A stretch of DNA of 64,000 nucleotides. Source: Variovorax sp. YR216. Its GTDB lineage: Bacteria > Pseudomonadota > Gammaproteobacteria > Burkholderiales > Burkholderiaceae_C. The stretch's first letter is position 1. Each line of letters begins with the position of its first letter. A program made the position numbers and the translations under genes. The stretch is taken from contig NZ_FNRO01000002.1 in assembly GCF_900107745.1 (NCBI RefSeq), positions 558,001 to 622,000 of the forward strand, given 5' to 3'. The notes under the pieces are model-generated. The model made no database searches and was not told the DNA's origin. It saw only the letters and a program-made list of their open reading frames with translations. Shown piece after piece: positions 7,817 through 18,807 of the stretch.

Positions 7817-9055
7817 TCAACTTGCCTCTCGGGCAACGAGCCGGCCGATCTCCGGCCAGCGTTGGTGCAGCCAGACCCAGGCGACGAGTCCGATGCCCAG
7901 CATCAGGATCGAAGTGCCGGCCAGCGCCAGCGTGGAGTGCATCACCAGCGGCGCGACCATGCCCGCGACGATGCCGTTGGCGGTCGACCCGATCACCGCC
8001 TGCAATGAGGAGGCCATGCCGCGGCGCTCGGGATGAAGGTCGAGCACCAGCAGCGTGACCACCGGCACCATCAGCGCCCAGCCGAAAGCGAACACCGCCA
8101 GCGGCCACAGGGCCCAGCCCGCGTGTGGCGTGAAGAGGGCATTGGCGATCACGTTGACGATCGAGGTGGCCAGCATGATCACGAACCCATCCCTGATCTG
8201 CCGCTTTGGCGCGACCTTGCCCGCCATGCGGCCGCTGGCCCAGGCACCGAGCATGATGCCGCCGATGGTCAACAGGAAGAACCAGAAGAACTGCGTCGGG
8301 GCGAGTCCGAGGTGTTCGCCGAGAAAGGCGGGCGCGGCCAGCACGTAGAGAAACATGCCGTTGAACGGCACGCCGCTCGCAAGCGCCAGCAAGAGGAAGC
8401 GCGGGTCGGAGCAGAGCTCCCAGTAACCCCGAAGCAGGTGCCGGATCTCGAAGGGCTGGCGGTGGCTCTGGTGCAGCGTTTCGGGCAGCAGCTTGTAGTT
8501 GGCGGTCCACAGGATCACCCCCACTGCGACTAGGAACCAGAAGATGCTGTGCCAACCCAGATGCACGAACAGGAATCCGCCCACGATCGGGGCGATGGCG
8601 GGCGCGATGCCGAAGTAGATCGTGACCTGGCTCATCACCCGCTGGGCCTCGGCCGGCGGGAACATGTCGCGGATCACCGCCCGCGACACCACGATCCCCG
8701 CGCCGGTCGACAGGCCTTGCAGCGCGCGGAAGAACACCAGCCATCCGATCGTCTGCGACAGCGCGCAACCCAGCGATGCGACGGTGAACACCACCAGGCC
8801 CCAGAGCACCACCGGACGGCGCCCGAAGCTGTCCGACAGCGCGCCGTGGAACAGGTTCATGAACGCGAAGCCGAAGAGGTAGGCCGAGAGCGTCTGCTGC
8901 ATCTCCACGGGCGTCGCGCCGATCGAGTGCGCAATGCCCGAGAAGGCAGGGATGTAGGTGTCGATCGAGAACGGCCCGAGCATCCCGAGCACCGCCAGCA
9001 GCACCGCCAGCGCCCAGCGGGGCGCGCGCCAGAGTTTGTGCGCGTCGGGGTTCAT
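7817..9055 (-). CDS. Bcr/CflA-type multidrug efflux MFS transporter
   Basis: 412 residues and twelve predicted membrane helices. The loop 2-3 motif reads LSDSFGRRPVVLWG, and helices 4-5 carry GAGIVVSRAVIRDMFPPAEA, the DHA1-family motif of Bcr/CflA drug exporters. It opens with a helix containing LGMLGPFSIDTYIPAF, also diagnostic of this group. It would expel drugs or small metabolites by proton antiport in the inner membrane. GGAG upstream of ATG 9055 supports the start. Downstream is the HPP-CBS gene; upstream is the rpoD terminator, so this is the first gene of its transcript. Confidence 0.88.
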   Translation of the reverse strand: MNPDAHKLWRAPRWALAVLLAVLGMLGPFSIDTYIPAFSGIAHSIGATPVEMQQTLSAYLFGFAFMNLFHGALSDSFGRRPVVLWGLVVFTVASLGCALSQTIGWLVFFRALQGLSTGAGIVVSRAVIRDMFPPAEAQRVMSQVTIYFGIAPAIAPIVGGFLFVHLGWHSIFWFLVAVGVILWTANYKLLPETLHQSHRQPFEIRHLLRGYWELCSDPRFLLLALASGVPFNGMFLYVLAAPAFLGEHLGLAPTQFFWFFLLTIGGIMLGAWASGRMAGKVAPKRQIRDGFVIMLATSIVNVIANALFTPHAGWALWPLAVFAFGWALMVPVVTLLVLDLHPERRGMASSLQAVIGSTANGIVAGMVAPLVMHSTLALAGTSILMLGIGLVAWVWLHQRWPEIGRLVAREAS

Positions 9056-9085
9056 GCGTCTCCGTTCTTCTCTTTGTTCCGAAGC

Positions 9086-9112
9086 AAAAAGAAGGCGCCC
9101 TTGGGCGCCTTC
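9086..9112 (-). terminator. Intrinsic terminator after rpoD
   Basis: On the minus strand the inverted repeat GAAGGCGCCC-(AA)-GGGCGCCTTC, a stem of up to ten pairs, is followed by TTTTT. It lies 23 bp past the rpoD stop codon and isolates rpoD from the exporter gene. Confidence 0.85.
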
Positions 9113-9134
9113 AGATACCCGATCGGCTGGGCGA

Positions 9135-11450
<2,316 letters not shown>

Positions 11451-11716
11451 AAAACCTCGTAGAACAAGATGGACCAAGCGGAATCACGAGCGCCACAAAC
11501 CCGGCGCAGGCAGGAGCACAAACACTGAGGCCAGGAGGACGAAAGTCCCCGGAAGCCTTCAACAGGCAAGATGTCGGGCGATCATTTGGTGTGCAGTCCT
11601 TGCGGTGTATTGACCCGTTTCCCGTCGGGAAGTGCATTGCGCATGGGGCCGGCCCGGAGGTGCTGCTGTCGCTCTTGCCTTTGCCAGACGCGACTTGGCG
11701 CCCGGCGAAGCCTTAG

Positions 11717-11742
11717 ATTATAGCGTGTTACAGCTTTTTCAA
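11717..11742 (-). promoter_or_regulatory. Probable rpoD promoter
   Basis: Read on the minus strand there is a perfect TATAAT (11717-11722) preceded by TTGAAA (11737-11742) with a 14-bp spacer, short for sigma-70. An alternative upstream hexamer with 16-17 bp spacing is weaker. The promoter lies 8 bp beyond the dnaG stop and would give rpoD an untranslated leader of roughly 255 nt. The 300-bp interval 11451-11750 has no gene I can support; apart from this promoter I see nothing definite in it. Confidence 0.5.
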
Positions 11743-11750
11743 GCGGCGAG

Positions 11751-13688
11751 TCACGTACCCGGTTTCAGGCGCTTGCGCAACTCGAGCCGCCGGATTTCCA
11801 GCGCCTTGTAGCGTTCCAGGGCCAGCGGGTCACTGCCGACGGCGTCGATGGCCTCGCTCTGCTGGAGCTTGAGGAGGTCGTCCAGCATGTAGTCGAGCAC
11901 GTTGCGCAGCTCGCCCGCCGCGTCGGTGGCCCCTTCGCCCTCGGCGCTCACCAGCGGACCGCCCTCGGGGCCCGTCATGACACGCAGGGCCAGCGCCTCG
12001 AACGGTTGTTCCCGGAGCCCTTCGCGCAGCGCCGCCCAGGGCTGGACGCCGTGCTCGTGAAGCTGGCTGTCGAGCCAGGCGAAGAGCTGCCCGTGATCGC
12101 CAGGCAGGTCGCAGAGCATGGCGTGCAGCTCGTGCGACAGGCCCTCCCATTCGGCCATGTTCGACAGGATCAGCCGCACTGCCACGTCGGAACGGCTGGT
12201 GGGCAGCTTGCGGCCGCCCGGCGGCGGGCGCGGCGGCGACTGCGGGCGGGAGAACTTGGAGCGCCGTCGGTCAGGGAAGCTCCTGGGCGCTTCTTCGATC
12301 CATTCGCCGCCGCGGTTGGCCCAGGCGTTCCAGTCGCCGTCGCTGGCGGCGGACGGCGCGGGCGGTGGTGCCTTGGCGGCCGTCGGGGCCCAGAGATCGC
12401 CGAGCTCCTGGCCGCTCAATTGCACCAGCGCCGCGATTTCGCCGAGCAGCTGGCGCTTGAGCGCGCCTTCGGGCAGCGCGGTCCACAGCGGGCGGGCGTT
12501 GCTGGCCATGTGGGCGCGGCCCTCGGCTGTCCCCAGGTCGCAGCCCTCGCGCGCGGCTTCGATCATGAACCGGCTGAGCGGCGTGGCCTCGTTGACGAAG
12601 CGGGCGAAGGCATCCGCGCCGAATTCCCGGATGAAGCTGTCGGGGTCGTGCTCCGCCGGAAGGAAGAGGAACTTGATGCTGCGCACGTCCGTCGCGTAGG
12701 CCAGGGCGCCGTCGAGCGCCTTGCGCGCCGCGCGCCGGCCGGCCGCGTCGCCGTCGAAGCTGAAGACCACGGCGTCGGTGAACCGGAACAGCTTCTGCAC
12801 ATGCTCCGGCGTGCAGGCGGTGCCGAGCGTCGCAACCGCGTTCGGAAAACCGAGCTGCGCGAGGGCCACCACGTCCATGTAGCCCTCGGTGACCAGCGCA
12901 TAGCCGCGCTCGCGAAAGGCAGCGCGGGCCTCGAAGAGCCCGTAGAGCTCGCGCCCCTTGCTGAACACCGGCGTTTCGGGTGAATTCAGGTATTTGGGCT
13001 TCTCGTCGCCGAGCACCCGGCCGCCGAAGCCAATGCACTCGCCCTTGACGTTGCGGATCGGGAACATGACCCGGTCGCGGAACCGGTCGTAGCGCTTGCC
13101 TTCGCCGCTGTCGTCCGCCTCGGCGGCGATCACGAGCCCGCTTTCGGTCAGCAGCGGGTCGTCGTAGTCCGGGAACACGCTCGCCAGCGTGCGCCAGCCG
13201 GCAGGCGCGTAGCCGATGCCGAAGTGGCGCGCGATCTCGCCCGAGACGCCGCGGCCCTTGAGGTAGTCGATCGCGCCCTTCGACTGCCGCAGGTGCTTGC
13301 GGTAGGCGTCGCCCGCCTTGACGAGCACTTCGGTCAGCGTGGCCTGCTTCTGGCGCTGGCCGGCGGCGCGCGCCCGTTCCTCCGGGGAGGCGTCGTCCTC
13401 CGGCACCTGCATCCCGTACTGCCCGGCGAGGTCGTGCACGGCCTCCACGAAGCCCATGCCCGCATGTTCCATCAGGAAGCCGATCGCGTTGCCGTGCGCG
13501 CCGCAGCCGAAGCAGTGATAGAACTGCTTGGTCGGGCTGACCGAGAACGAGGGTGACTTCTCCCCATGGAATGGGCAGAGGCCCATGAAATTGGCACCCG
13601 CCTTCTTGAGCTGGACGTAGCGACCGACGATCTCCACGACGTCGGCGCGTGCGATCAGTTCCTGGATGAAAGAGGCGGGGATGGTCAT
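11751..13688 (-). CDS. dnaG: DNA primase DnaG
   Basis: 645-residue primase that makes RNA primers at the replication fork. The CHC2 zinc finger is visible near the N-terminus (LCPFHGEKSPSF then HCFGCGAHGN). The Toprim core contains VTEGYMDVVAL and SFDGDAAGRRAA with its catalytic Glu and Asp residues. The C-terminal DnaB-binding domain is present after a proline-rich linker near residues 450-490. Start ATG 13688 (MTIPASFIQ) matches the usual N-terminus; a start 18 bp upstream is possible. rpoD follows on the same strand, the macromolecular-synthesis order, but rpsU is not adjacent. DnaB, its partner, is encoded at 57.4 kb. Confidence 0.97.
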   Translation of the reverse strand: MTIPASFIQELIARADVVEIVGRYVQLKKAGANFMGLCPFHGEKSPSFSVSPTKQFYHCFGCGAHGNAIGFLMEHAGMGFVEAVHDLAGQYGMQVPEDDASPEERARAAGQRQKQATLTEVLVKAGDAYRKHLRQSKGAIDYLKGRGVSGEIARHFGIGYAPAGWRTLASVFPDYDDPLLTESGLVIAAEADDSGEGKRYDRFRDRVMFPIRNVKGECIGFGGRVLGDEKPKYLNSPETPVFSKGRELYGLFEARAAFRERGYALVTEGYMDVVALAQLGFPNAVATLGTACTPEHVQKLFRFTDAVVFSFDGDAAGRRAARKALDGALAYATDVRSIKFLFLPAEHDPDSFIREFGADAFARFVNEATPLSRFMIEAAREGCDLGTAEGRAHMASNARPLWTALPEGALKRQLLGEIAALVQLSGQELGDLWAPTAAKAPPPAPSAASDGDWNAWANRGGEWIEEAPRSFPDRRRSKFSRPQSPPRPPPGGRKLPTSRSDVAVRLILSNMAEWEGLSHELHAMLCDLPGDHGQLFAWLDSQLHEHGVQPWAALREGLREQPFEALALRVMTGPEGGPLVSAEGEGATDAAGELRNVLDYMLDDLLKLQQSEAIDAVGSDPLALERYKALEIRRLELRKRLKPGT

Positions 13689-13769
13689 GTAGGCGGAGAG
13701 CGGCAAATGATACGCAAGCCATCAAACGGTCGCCGGCCGGCGGCATACTCGTCTTCCCGAAACCGACCG

Positions 13770-14732
13770 ATGATCCGCCGATCCATCCACCACGCTGCGC
13801 CGCTCCTGAGGCACCCGCTGAGATTCATGTGGGAGGCGCTCAAGAGCTTCAAGGCCAATCAGGGATTGCTGCTTGCCGGCGCGGTGGCCTATTACGCCCT
13901 GCTGTCGATCGTGCCGCTGCTGATTGTCAGCGTCATGGCGCTGTCGCACCTGATCGACCAGTCTGCGCTGCTCGATGCGGTCGGGCGCTACCTCGAATGG
14001 CTCGTGCCGGGGCAGTCGCGTGCACTCGTCGCCGAATTGTCCAACTTCCTCACCCATGCCGACGTGCTCGGGCCGGTGCTGCTGCTGACGATGATTTTCT
14101 TCAGCTCGCTGGCGTTCACCGTGCTGGAGAGCGCCATGGCGGTGATCTTCCACCACCGCAAGGCCGATCATTCGCGGCATTTCCTGATGTCGGCGGTGAT
14201 GCCGTACATCTACATCTTCTGCCTGTGCGTGGGGCTGATGCTGGTCACGCTGGTGTCCGGCGCGCTGCAGATCATCGGGCAAGAGCGCGTCGAGCTGCTC
14301 GGGCACAGCTGGTCGCTCTCGGGTGTCTCCGGGGTGCTTTTGTATCTGCTCGGCCTGACCGGCGAGATCTTCATGCTGACCTCGCTCTACCTGGTCATGC
14401 CGGTCGGGCGCCTGCGGCTGCGGCATGCGCTGCTCGGCGGGGTGACGGCGGCCCTGCTCTGGGAAGTCACCCGCCGGGTGCTGGTGCTGTATTTCGCGAC
14501 GCTGTCGCAGGTGAGCGTGGTCTACGGTTCGCTGACGACGGCGATCGTGGTGCTCCTGAGCCTGGAAATCGCCGCGACGCTGGTGCTTTTCGGCGCGCAG
14601 GTCATCGCGCAATACGAGCGCCTGGAGCGCACGGGCAGCCTGAAGCCGCCCGACGATTCCGAGGGCGCCCTGGGGAGCGTCAACGAGGCGCCAGCCGGAT
14701 CGCGCCGTCGAGTCGGATCACCTCGCCGTTGA
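13770..14732 (+). CDS. YihY/virulence factor BrkB family membrane protein
   Basis: 320-residue inner-membrane protein with six hydrophobic segments. The conserved block [20 protein letters not shown] lies near residues 30-49 and is diagnostic of YihY/BrkB (once called RNase BN, a name now known to be wrong for E. coli YihY). Function of the family is unsettled; Bordetella BrkB is linked to serum resistance. I start at ATG 13770; the frame is open upstream into the dnaG region, but that part has no family similarity. It is divergent from dnaG with an 81-bp gap. Its 3' end overlaps the convergent SDR gene by 53 bp. Confidence 0.85.
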   Translation: MIRRSIHHAAPLLRHPLRFMWEALKSFKANQGLLLAGAVAYYALLSIVPLLIVSVMALSHLIDQSALLDAVGRYLEWLVPGQSRALVAELSNFLTHADVLGPVLLLTMIFFSSLAFTVLESAMAVIFHHRKADHSRHFLMSAVMPYIYIFCLCVGLMLVTLVSGALQIIGQERVELLGHSWSLSGVSGVLLYLLGLTGEIFMLTSLYLVMPVGRLRLRHALLGGVTAALLWEVTRRVLVLYFATLSQVSVVYGSLTTAIVVLLSLEIAATLVLFGAQVIAQYERLERTGSLKPPDDSEGALGSVNEAPAGSRRRVGSPRR

Positions 14733-15438
14733 GCATGTCGTTCTCGATGATGTGGCGCGCGAGCTTCGCGTAGTCCTCGGGCGTGCCCAGGCGCGAGGGG
14801 AAGGGCACGCTGGCGGCCAGCGCGTCCTGTACTTCCTGCGGCATGCCGAACAGCATCGGCGTGCCGAAGATGCCCGGGGCGATCGTCATGTTGCGGATGC
14901 CGCTGCGCGCCAGATCGCGGGCGATCGGCAACGTCATGCCGACGACGCCGCCCTTCGATGCGCTATAGGCGGCCTGGCCGATCTGGCCGTCGTAGGCCGC
15001 GACCGAGGCGGTGGAGATCAGCACGCCGCGCTCGCCGGTCGACTCCGGCTCGTTCTTGCTCATCGCATCGGCGGCAAGCCGGATCATGTTGAAGCTGCCC
15101 ACGAGGTTGACCATGACCGTCTTGCTGAACACCGCCAGTCCATGCGGCCCGTTCTTGCCGACCGTCTTCTCGGCCGGCGCGATGCCGGCGCAGTTGACCA
15201 GGCCCATGAGCTTGCCCAGCTTGAGGGCGGCAGCCACGGCGGCCTGGCCGTCCGCTTCCTGGCTCACGTCGCATTTGACGAAGACGCCGCCGATCTCCTT
15301 GGCGACCGCTTCGCCCTTCTCGGCCTGCATGTCGGCGATGACCACCTTGCCTCCATTGGCCGCCAGCATGCGCGCCGTGCCCTCGCCGAGTCCCGAGGCG
15401 CCGCCGGTGACGATGAAAACCTTGCCTGCGATCTGCAT
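14680..15438 (-). CDS. SDR-family 3-hydroxyacyl-CoA dehydrogenase-like oxidoreductase
   Basis: 252-residue classical short-chain dehydrogenase. The cofactor loop TGGASGLG is at residues 11-18, NCAG follows strand 4, and the catalytic Ser (STAS), Tyr and Lys (YSASK) are present. IADMQ after strand 2 points to NAD(H). The overall pattern, including [18 protein letters not shown] and PGIFGTPML, matches the HSD17B10/3-hydroxyacyl-CoA dehydrogenase type 2 group, so oxidation of short branched 3-hydroxyacyl-CoA is likely but inferred. Its 3' end overlaps the yihY-like gene. Upstream lie repeat copy B and the phasin terminator, so it is probably transcribed on its own. Confidence 0.85.
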   Translation of the reverse strand: MQIAGKVFIVTGGASGLGEGTARMLAANGGKVVIADMQAEKGEAVAKEIGGVFVKCDVSQEADGQAAVAAALKLGKLMGLVNCAGIAPAEKTVGKNGPHGLAVFSKTVMVNLVGSFNMIRLAADAMSKNEPESTGERGVLISTASVAAYDGQIGQAAYSASKGGVVGMTLPIARDLARSGIRNMTIAPGIFGTPMLFGMPQEVQDALAASVPFPSRLGTPEDYAKLARHIIENDMLNGEVIRLDGAIRLAPR

Positions 15439-15498
15439 GAACTTTCTCCTGTGTCTCGGTTGTGCAGCCGGGATTATGTTGCGCGCCCGCGGCTTCGC

Positions 15499-15616
15499 GG
15501 CCGGCGCAGCCAGGCCCCTTCGCGGAACGCCGCGGAACCGGCTTGGCCGGGCCGCCGGCGTTGCCCCCGGTAGGGGGTGCCCGAGCTACACGCAGTGAGC
15601 GAGGCTGGGGGCGAGC
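15499..15616 (+). repeat. Dispersed three-hairpin intergenic repeat, copy B (long form)
   Basis: Long form with an extra 5' module (GGCCGGCGCAGCCAGGCCC at about 15499-15517) shared only with copy F. Hairpin 1 outer stem AACGCC/GGCGTT with GCGG/CCGC; hairpin 2 CCCCC-GGTA-GGGGG; hairpin 3 GCT-a-CAC-GCA-GTG-AGC. It sits between the phasin terminator and the start of the SDR gene, read opposite to both genes. Confidence 0.85.
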
Positions 15617-15647
15617 AAAAAAAAAGGCCTCGTCCGAAGACGAGGCC
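15617..15647 (-). terminator. Intrinsic terminator after the phasin gene
   Basis: On the minus strand a nine-pair stem GGCCTCGTC/GACGAGGCC with a tetraloop is followed by nine T residues (A-run 15617-15625 on the plus strand). It lies 77 bp past the phasin stop and directly abuts repeat copy B. Confidence 0.9.
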
Positions 15648-15724
15648 CTGGAATTGGATCCCGAAGGACCCAAGGAGACAATCATCGCCCGCTGACGCGG
15701 GCTCGTTATTGCGATACCTGCCGA

Positions 15725-16282
15725 TTAGCGCTTGCGCGAAGCCGTTTGAGCGGTGCTCTTGGCGGCGTTCACGGCGGTGGTCGACACGGCCTGGAAGTTG
15801 GCTTCGGCGACGTCGGAGGCTTGCTTGACAGCCTTTTGCACCGATTCGAAAGCGTTGTTCGCGGCGGCCACGGCGCTCTTCATCACGGCGACGGCGGTTT
15901 CCGAGCCGGCGGGAGCGTTCTTGGCAGCGCTGTCGACGAGGCCGACGAAGGCTTGCTGGGCTTCAGCGGCCTTGACTTCGAAGGCCTTGGTGAACTCGGC
16001 GCCGGTGCCTTGGGCGATGTCGTACAGGTGACGGCTGTAGGCAGCGGTCTTCTCGGCGATCGGCTGGAACAGGCTGGCTTGCAGGGTGAGCAGCTCTTGC
16101 GCGTCCTTGACGTTCAGCAGGGCTTGGCTGGCGTCGGCGGCTTCGGTGAGGGCGGCCTTGGAAGCGGTCACGTTCAGTTCGACCAGCTTTTCAACGCCTT
16201 CGAATGCCTTGTTGGTCAGGCCGAAGATGGTTTCGAGGTTGGCTTTTTGAGCGGCGATCAGTTGGTCAGCGGTGAGGGCCAT
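15725..16282 (-). CDS. phaP: Phasin family protein (polyhydroxyalkanoate granule-associated)
   Basis: 185-residue alanine-rich amphipathic helical protein of the Phasin_2 type; the start [20 protein letters not shown] and the repeated short helices with few aromatic residues are typical. Phasins coat poly-3-hydroxybutyrate granules and limit their size. GGAG upstream of ATG 16282 decides the start over one 39 bp further up. Two identical-arm motifs TGTTGC-N2-TGCAGCA in the upstream region resemble PhaR operators, so expression is probably repressed until polymer accumulates. It has its own strong terminator, as expected for an abundant protein. Confidence 0.9.
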   Translation of the reverse strand: MALTADQLIAAQKANLETIFGLTNKAFEGVEKLVELNVTASKAALTEAADASQALLNVKDAQELLTLQASLFQPIAEKTAAYSRHLYDIAQGTGAEFTKAFEVKAAEAQQAFVGLVDSAAKNAPAGSETAVAVMKSAVAAANNAFESVQKAVKQASDVAEANFQAVSTTAVNAAKSTAQTASRKR

Positions 16283-16340
16283 TTGGGAGCTCCAGTTTGA
16301 GTTGACGGATGGGTTTCGCATTGAAGCTGCCCCTCTCGTA

Positions 16341-16415
16341 TGTTGCGGTGCAGCATGGCCTCAAGTATTAGCGAGGCCATCGTTCCGGACAAGGGGTTTT
16401 TGTTGCTATGCAGCA
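16341..16415. promoter_or_regulatory. Two TGTTGC-N2-TGCAGCA motifs, probable PhaR operators
   Basis: The 15-bp motif occurs at 16341-16355 (centre GG) and 16401-16415 (centre TA), exactly 60 bp apart and otherwise identical. A partial third copy, TGTTGCGATGC, is at 16446-16456. They lie between the phasin and deacetylase genes. TGC/GCA-rich operators of this kind are known for the PHA regulator PhaR; assignment here is inference from sequence and location. Confidence 0.55.
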
Positions 16416-16452
16416 ATTTAGAAGGCAACTTCTAAATCGCGAGAATGTTGCG

Positions 16453-17382
16453 ATGCGTGCCTTTTATTCGGGCCAGTTCGTTTTGCCGCTGCCGCCGGGC
16501 CACCGCTTCCCGATGGGTCGGTACGCCTTGCTGCGCGAGGGCCTCGAGCGCCAGTTGTCGCAGGTCGAAATGTTCGAGGCGCCGCGTGCCACCGACGGCG
16601 AACTCGCTCTCGCCCATACGCCGCAATGGATCGCGTCGATCAGCGACGGCAGCGTGAGTGCGGCGGCGATGCGCGAGATCGGTTTTCCATGGAGCGAGGC
16701 GATGGTCGAGCGGTCGCGCCGTTCTACGGGTGCGACCATCGCGGCCTGCCGCGCGGCCTTTGCCGACGGCGTTTCGGCCAATATGGCCGGCGGCACGCAC
16801 CACGCCAGCGCCGACAAGGGCGGGGGCTTCTGCGTCTTCAACGATGCGGCCGTCGCAGCGAGGCTCATGCAGGCGGAACATGGCCGCCGCGCGCGCACGC
16901 GGCTTCAGGTGGCTATCGTCGATCTGGATGTGCACCAGGGCAATGGCACCGCGAGCATCTTCCACGGCGATCCGAGCGTCTTCACGCTGTCGATCCACGG
17001 GCAGAAGAACTTCCCCTTCCGCAAGGAGGCCAGTGACCTCGATGTCGAACTGCCTGACGGCTGCGGCGACGCGGAGTACCTGGCCGCCCTGGAGCACGCG
17101 CTCGACGACATGGAGCGCCGCTTCGCACCCGGGCTGGTGATCTATCTGGCCGGCGCGGATCCGTTCGAGCGCGACCGGCTCGGGCGCCTGAAGCTGAGCT
17201 TCGACGGCCTGGAGGCGCGCGATCGCCGGGTGTTCGACTTCGCGTGGCAGCGCCGCATCCCTTTGGCTTTCGCGATGGCTGGCGGCTATGCGGCGGACAT
17301 CGCCGAGACGGTGCAGGTGCAGCTCGGCACCTTCCGGGTGGCTTTCGAATACTGGCGCCGCTGGCAAAATGCCGCGCCATGA
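16453..17382 (+). CDS. Histone deacetylase/AcuC/HdaH-family zinc hydrolase
   Basis: 309-residue arginase/deacetylase-fold enzyme. The active-site histidines H116-H117 are in MAGGTHHAS, the zinc ligands D159 and H161 in VDLDVHQGNG, a third Asp in YLAGADPFERD, and the transition-state Tyr in MAGGYAAD. Bacterial members deacetylate small amines, acetylpolyamines or protein lysines; substrate is not predictable. ATG 16453 is preferred because an in-frame ATG at 16408 lies inside a probable operator. It is coupled to the thioesterase gene by an ATGA overlap. Divergent from the phasin gene, it may share regulation with PHA metabolism. Confidence 0.87.
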   Translation: MRAFYSGQFVLPLPPGHRFPMGRYALLREGLERQLSQVEMFEAPRATDGELALAHTPQWIASISDGSVSAAAMREIGFPWSEAMVERSRRSTGATIAACRAAFADGVSANMAGGTHHASADKGGGFCVFNDAAVAARLMQAEHGRRARTRLQVAIVDLDVHQGNGTASIFHGDPSVFTLSIHGQKNFPFRKEASDLDVELPDGCGDAEYLAALEHALDDMERRFAPGLVIYLAGADPFERDRLGRLKLSFDGLEARDRRVFDFAWQRRIPLAFAMAGGYAADIAETVQVQLGTFRVAFEYWRRWQNAAP

Positions 17383-17816
17383 GTGACCGGCCGTCTCCCC
17401 AACCCCGCAGCAGCTACCGCGTCTTTCGCAAGATCCCGACGCGGTGGATGGACAACGACATGTACGGGCATGTCAACAACGTCGTCTACTACAGCTGGTT
17501 CGACACCGCGGTCAACACCCATCTGATCGAGCGCGGCGCGCTGGACATCCACCAGGGCAAGACGATCGGCTTAGTGGTCGAGACGCGCTGCAACTACTTC
17601 GCACCGCTGGCCTATCCGCAGACGGTTGAAGCCGGGATCCGGGTAGTGCGGGTGGGGACGTCGAGCGTTCAATATGAAATTGGCCTCTTCGCAGAGGGCG
17701 CCGAAACGGCGGCGGCGCAGGGGCATTTCGTGCACGTCTACGTGGACCGCGAAACGCAGCGGCCGGTGAAGCTGCCGCCGGCGCTGCAGGCAGTCGTGGA
17801 CGAATTGCGCACCTGA
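17379..17816 (+). CDS. Acyl-CoA thioesterase, YbgC/FadM-like hotdog fold
   Basis: 145-residue single hotdog-domain protein. The 4HBT motif TRWMDNDMYGHVNNVVYYSW, near residues 23-42, contains the catalytic Asp and the helix-capping GHVN. Such enzymes hydrolyse acyl-CoA thioesters, often short- to medium-chain, in the cytoplasm. The ATG overlaps the TGA of the deacetylase gene (ATGA), showing coupled translation. Repeat copy C follows 13 bp after the stop. The pairing of a deacetylase with a thioesterase suggests both act on acyl groups, but a common pathway is only inferred. Confidence 0.87.
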   Translation: MSDRPSPQPRSSYRVFRKIPTRWMDNDMYGHVNNVVYYSWFDTAVNTHLIERGALDIHQGKTIGLVVETRCNYFAPLAYPQTVEAGIRVVRVGTSSVQYEIGLFAEGAETAAAQGHFVHVYVDRETQRPVKLPPALQAVVDELRT

Positions 17817-17829
17817 CCCCAGAGCCAGG

Positions 17830-17921
17830 AACCCCGCGGAACCGGCTCCGCCGGGCCGCTGGGGTTGCCCCCGGAGAGGGGGTGCAGAGCCACACGAAGT
17901 GGGCGAGGCTGGCGGTGATCT
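17830..17921 (+). repeat. Dispersed three-hairpin intergenic repeat, copy C
   Basis: Hairpin 1 outer stem AACCCC/GGGGTT with GCGG/CCGC; hairpin 2 CCCCC-GGAGA-GGGGG; hairpin 3 GCC-a-CAC-GAA-GTG-GGC. The final pentamer is GATCT rather than GAGCT. The element ends one base before the stop codon of the convergent gene at 17922. Confidence 0.85.
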
Positions 17922-18320
17922 CTACTTCATCGCGCGCAGTTCGGCCTTGCCGCGTTCCTCATCGGCCTTGGCCTGCTTCTCGCAAGCGCTCTTGGAGTCA
18001 CCCTTCAGGTCGTCGCACTTTTCCTTGGCGACCTCGTAGGCGGCCTTGACCTTTTCTTCCTGCACGTCGCGTGCATGGCGCTCGCTCGGCTTGTATTGCT
18101 GCTCGAGCTCGGCCTTGGCCACGGCTTCCTTGCCCTTGGCTTCCTTGTGGCAGACATCCTTGGCGTTGTCCTTCAAGGTGTCGCATTGCTTCTTGTCGAC
18201 CTTGTAGTCGGCCTCGATCTTTTCCTTGGCGACCTTGTATTCGTCCTGGGTCATCGCACTGGCCTGGCCTGCGACGAGGCAGGTGGAAGCGATGGCGATC
18301 ATGAGCAGATGCTTTTTCAT
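17922..18320 (-). CDS. Exported helical protein with two CX10C repeats, function unknown
   Basis: 132 residues. A signal peptide (MKKHLLMIAIASTCLVAGQA) with probable cleavage after ASA at 22 sends it to the periplasm. The mature part is highly charged, almost entirely helical, and holds two related repeats 56 residues apart, each with a helix pair flanked by cysteines: C46-x10-C57 in KKQCDTLKDNAKDVC and C102-x10-C113 in KEKCDDLKGDSKSAC. The cysteines could form disulfides pinning helical hairpins. I cannot name a function. The stop codon abuts repeat copy C. The neighbour upstream, a CsbD-like stress protein, may be co-transcribed. Confidence 0.8.
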   Translation of the reverse strand: MKKHLLMIAIASTCLVAGQASAMTQDEYKVAKEKIEADYKVDKKQCDTLKDNAKDVCHKEAKGKEAVAKAELEQQYKPSERHARDVQEEKVKAAYEVAKEKCDDLKGDSKSACEKQAKADEERGKAELRAMK

Positions 18321-18383
18321 GGCAGTGTCCTCTGAAGTTGCAAAATCGGTTGGCGGCGGAGGCCGCGTTCGGCGCCTGCGGCG

Positions 18384-18617
18384 TCAGACGCGCTCCATCC
18401 AGATGGCGGCAGGCGTGCGGCCGTCGCGCTTCTCCCAGTCGGCGACCTGCCGTTCGGCCTCGTCCCGGCTGATCCCGTGGCGTTCCTGGATGCGGCCCAG
18501 CAACTGGTCGCGCTTGCCGGCGATGACATCGAAATCGTCGTCGGTCAACTTGCCCCATTGCTCCTTGATCTTGCCTTTGAGCTGCTTCCAGTTGCCTTCG
18601 ACGGTGTCCTTGTTCAT
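18384..18617 (-). CDS. CsbD family stress-response protein
   Basis: 77-residue hydrophilic protein opening with MNKDTVEGNWKQLKGKIKEQ, the signature of the CsbD/YjbJ family, with WGKLTDDDFDVIAGKRDQLL following. Family members are small cytoplasmic proteins strongly induced by general stress (sigma-B in Bacillus, RpoS in enterics); biochemical role unknown. AAGGAG six bases before ATG 18617 is an excellent ribosome site. It is followed by the CX10C protein gene on the same strand after 63 bp. RpoS control is plausible, since rpoS is present in this window, but no promoter was identified. Confidence 0.9.
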   Translation of the reverse strand: MNKDTVEGNWKQLKGKIKEQWGKLTDDDFDVIAGKRDQLLGRIQERHGISRDEAERQVADWEKRDGRTPAAIWMERV

Positions 18618-18807
18618 GGCGGATCTCCTTCGGTCAGATGAGGTTTCATCGCCGTGGCCCGTATGGCACTCCCGGCGTGAAATCACTGTCGCGTCGCGGC
18701 ATGGACGCGGCGGTAGGACTCACGGGGAAGGGGTCGTAGGCACATACCGACGGCGGCCGTGATAATCGAACGCACGCCGATTACCCCGGGGACAAGCGCG
18801 CCGCATC

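Noticed and set aside
12006..12983. Plus-strand open frames inside dnaG
   Set aside because: Antisense shadows with Arg/Ala-rich composition, no ribosome sites of note and no domains.
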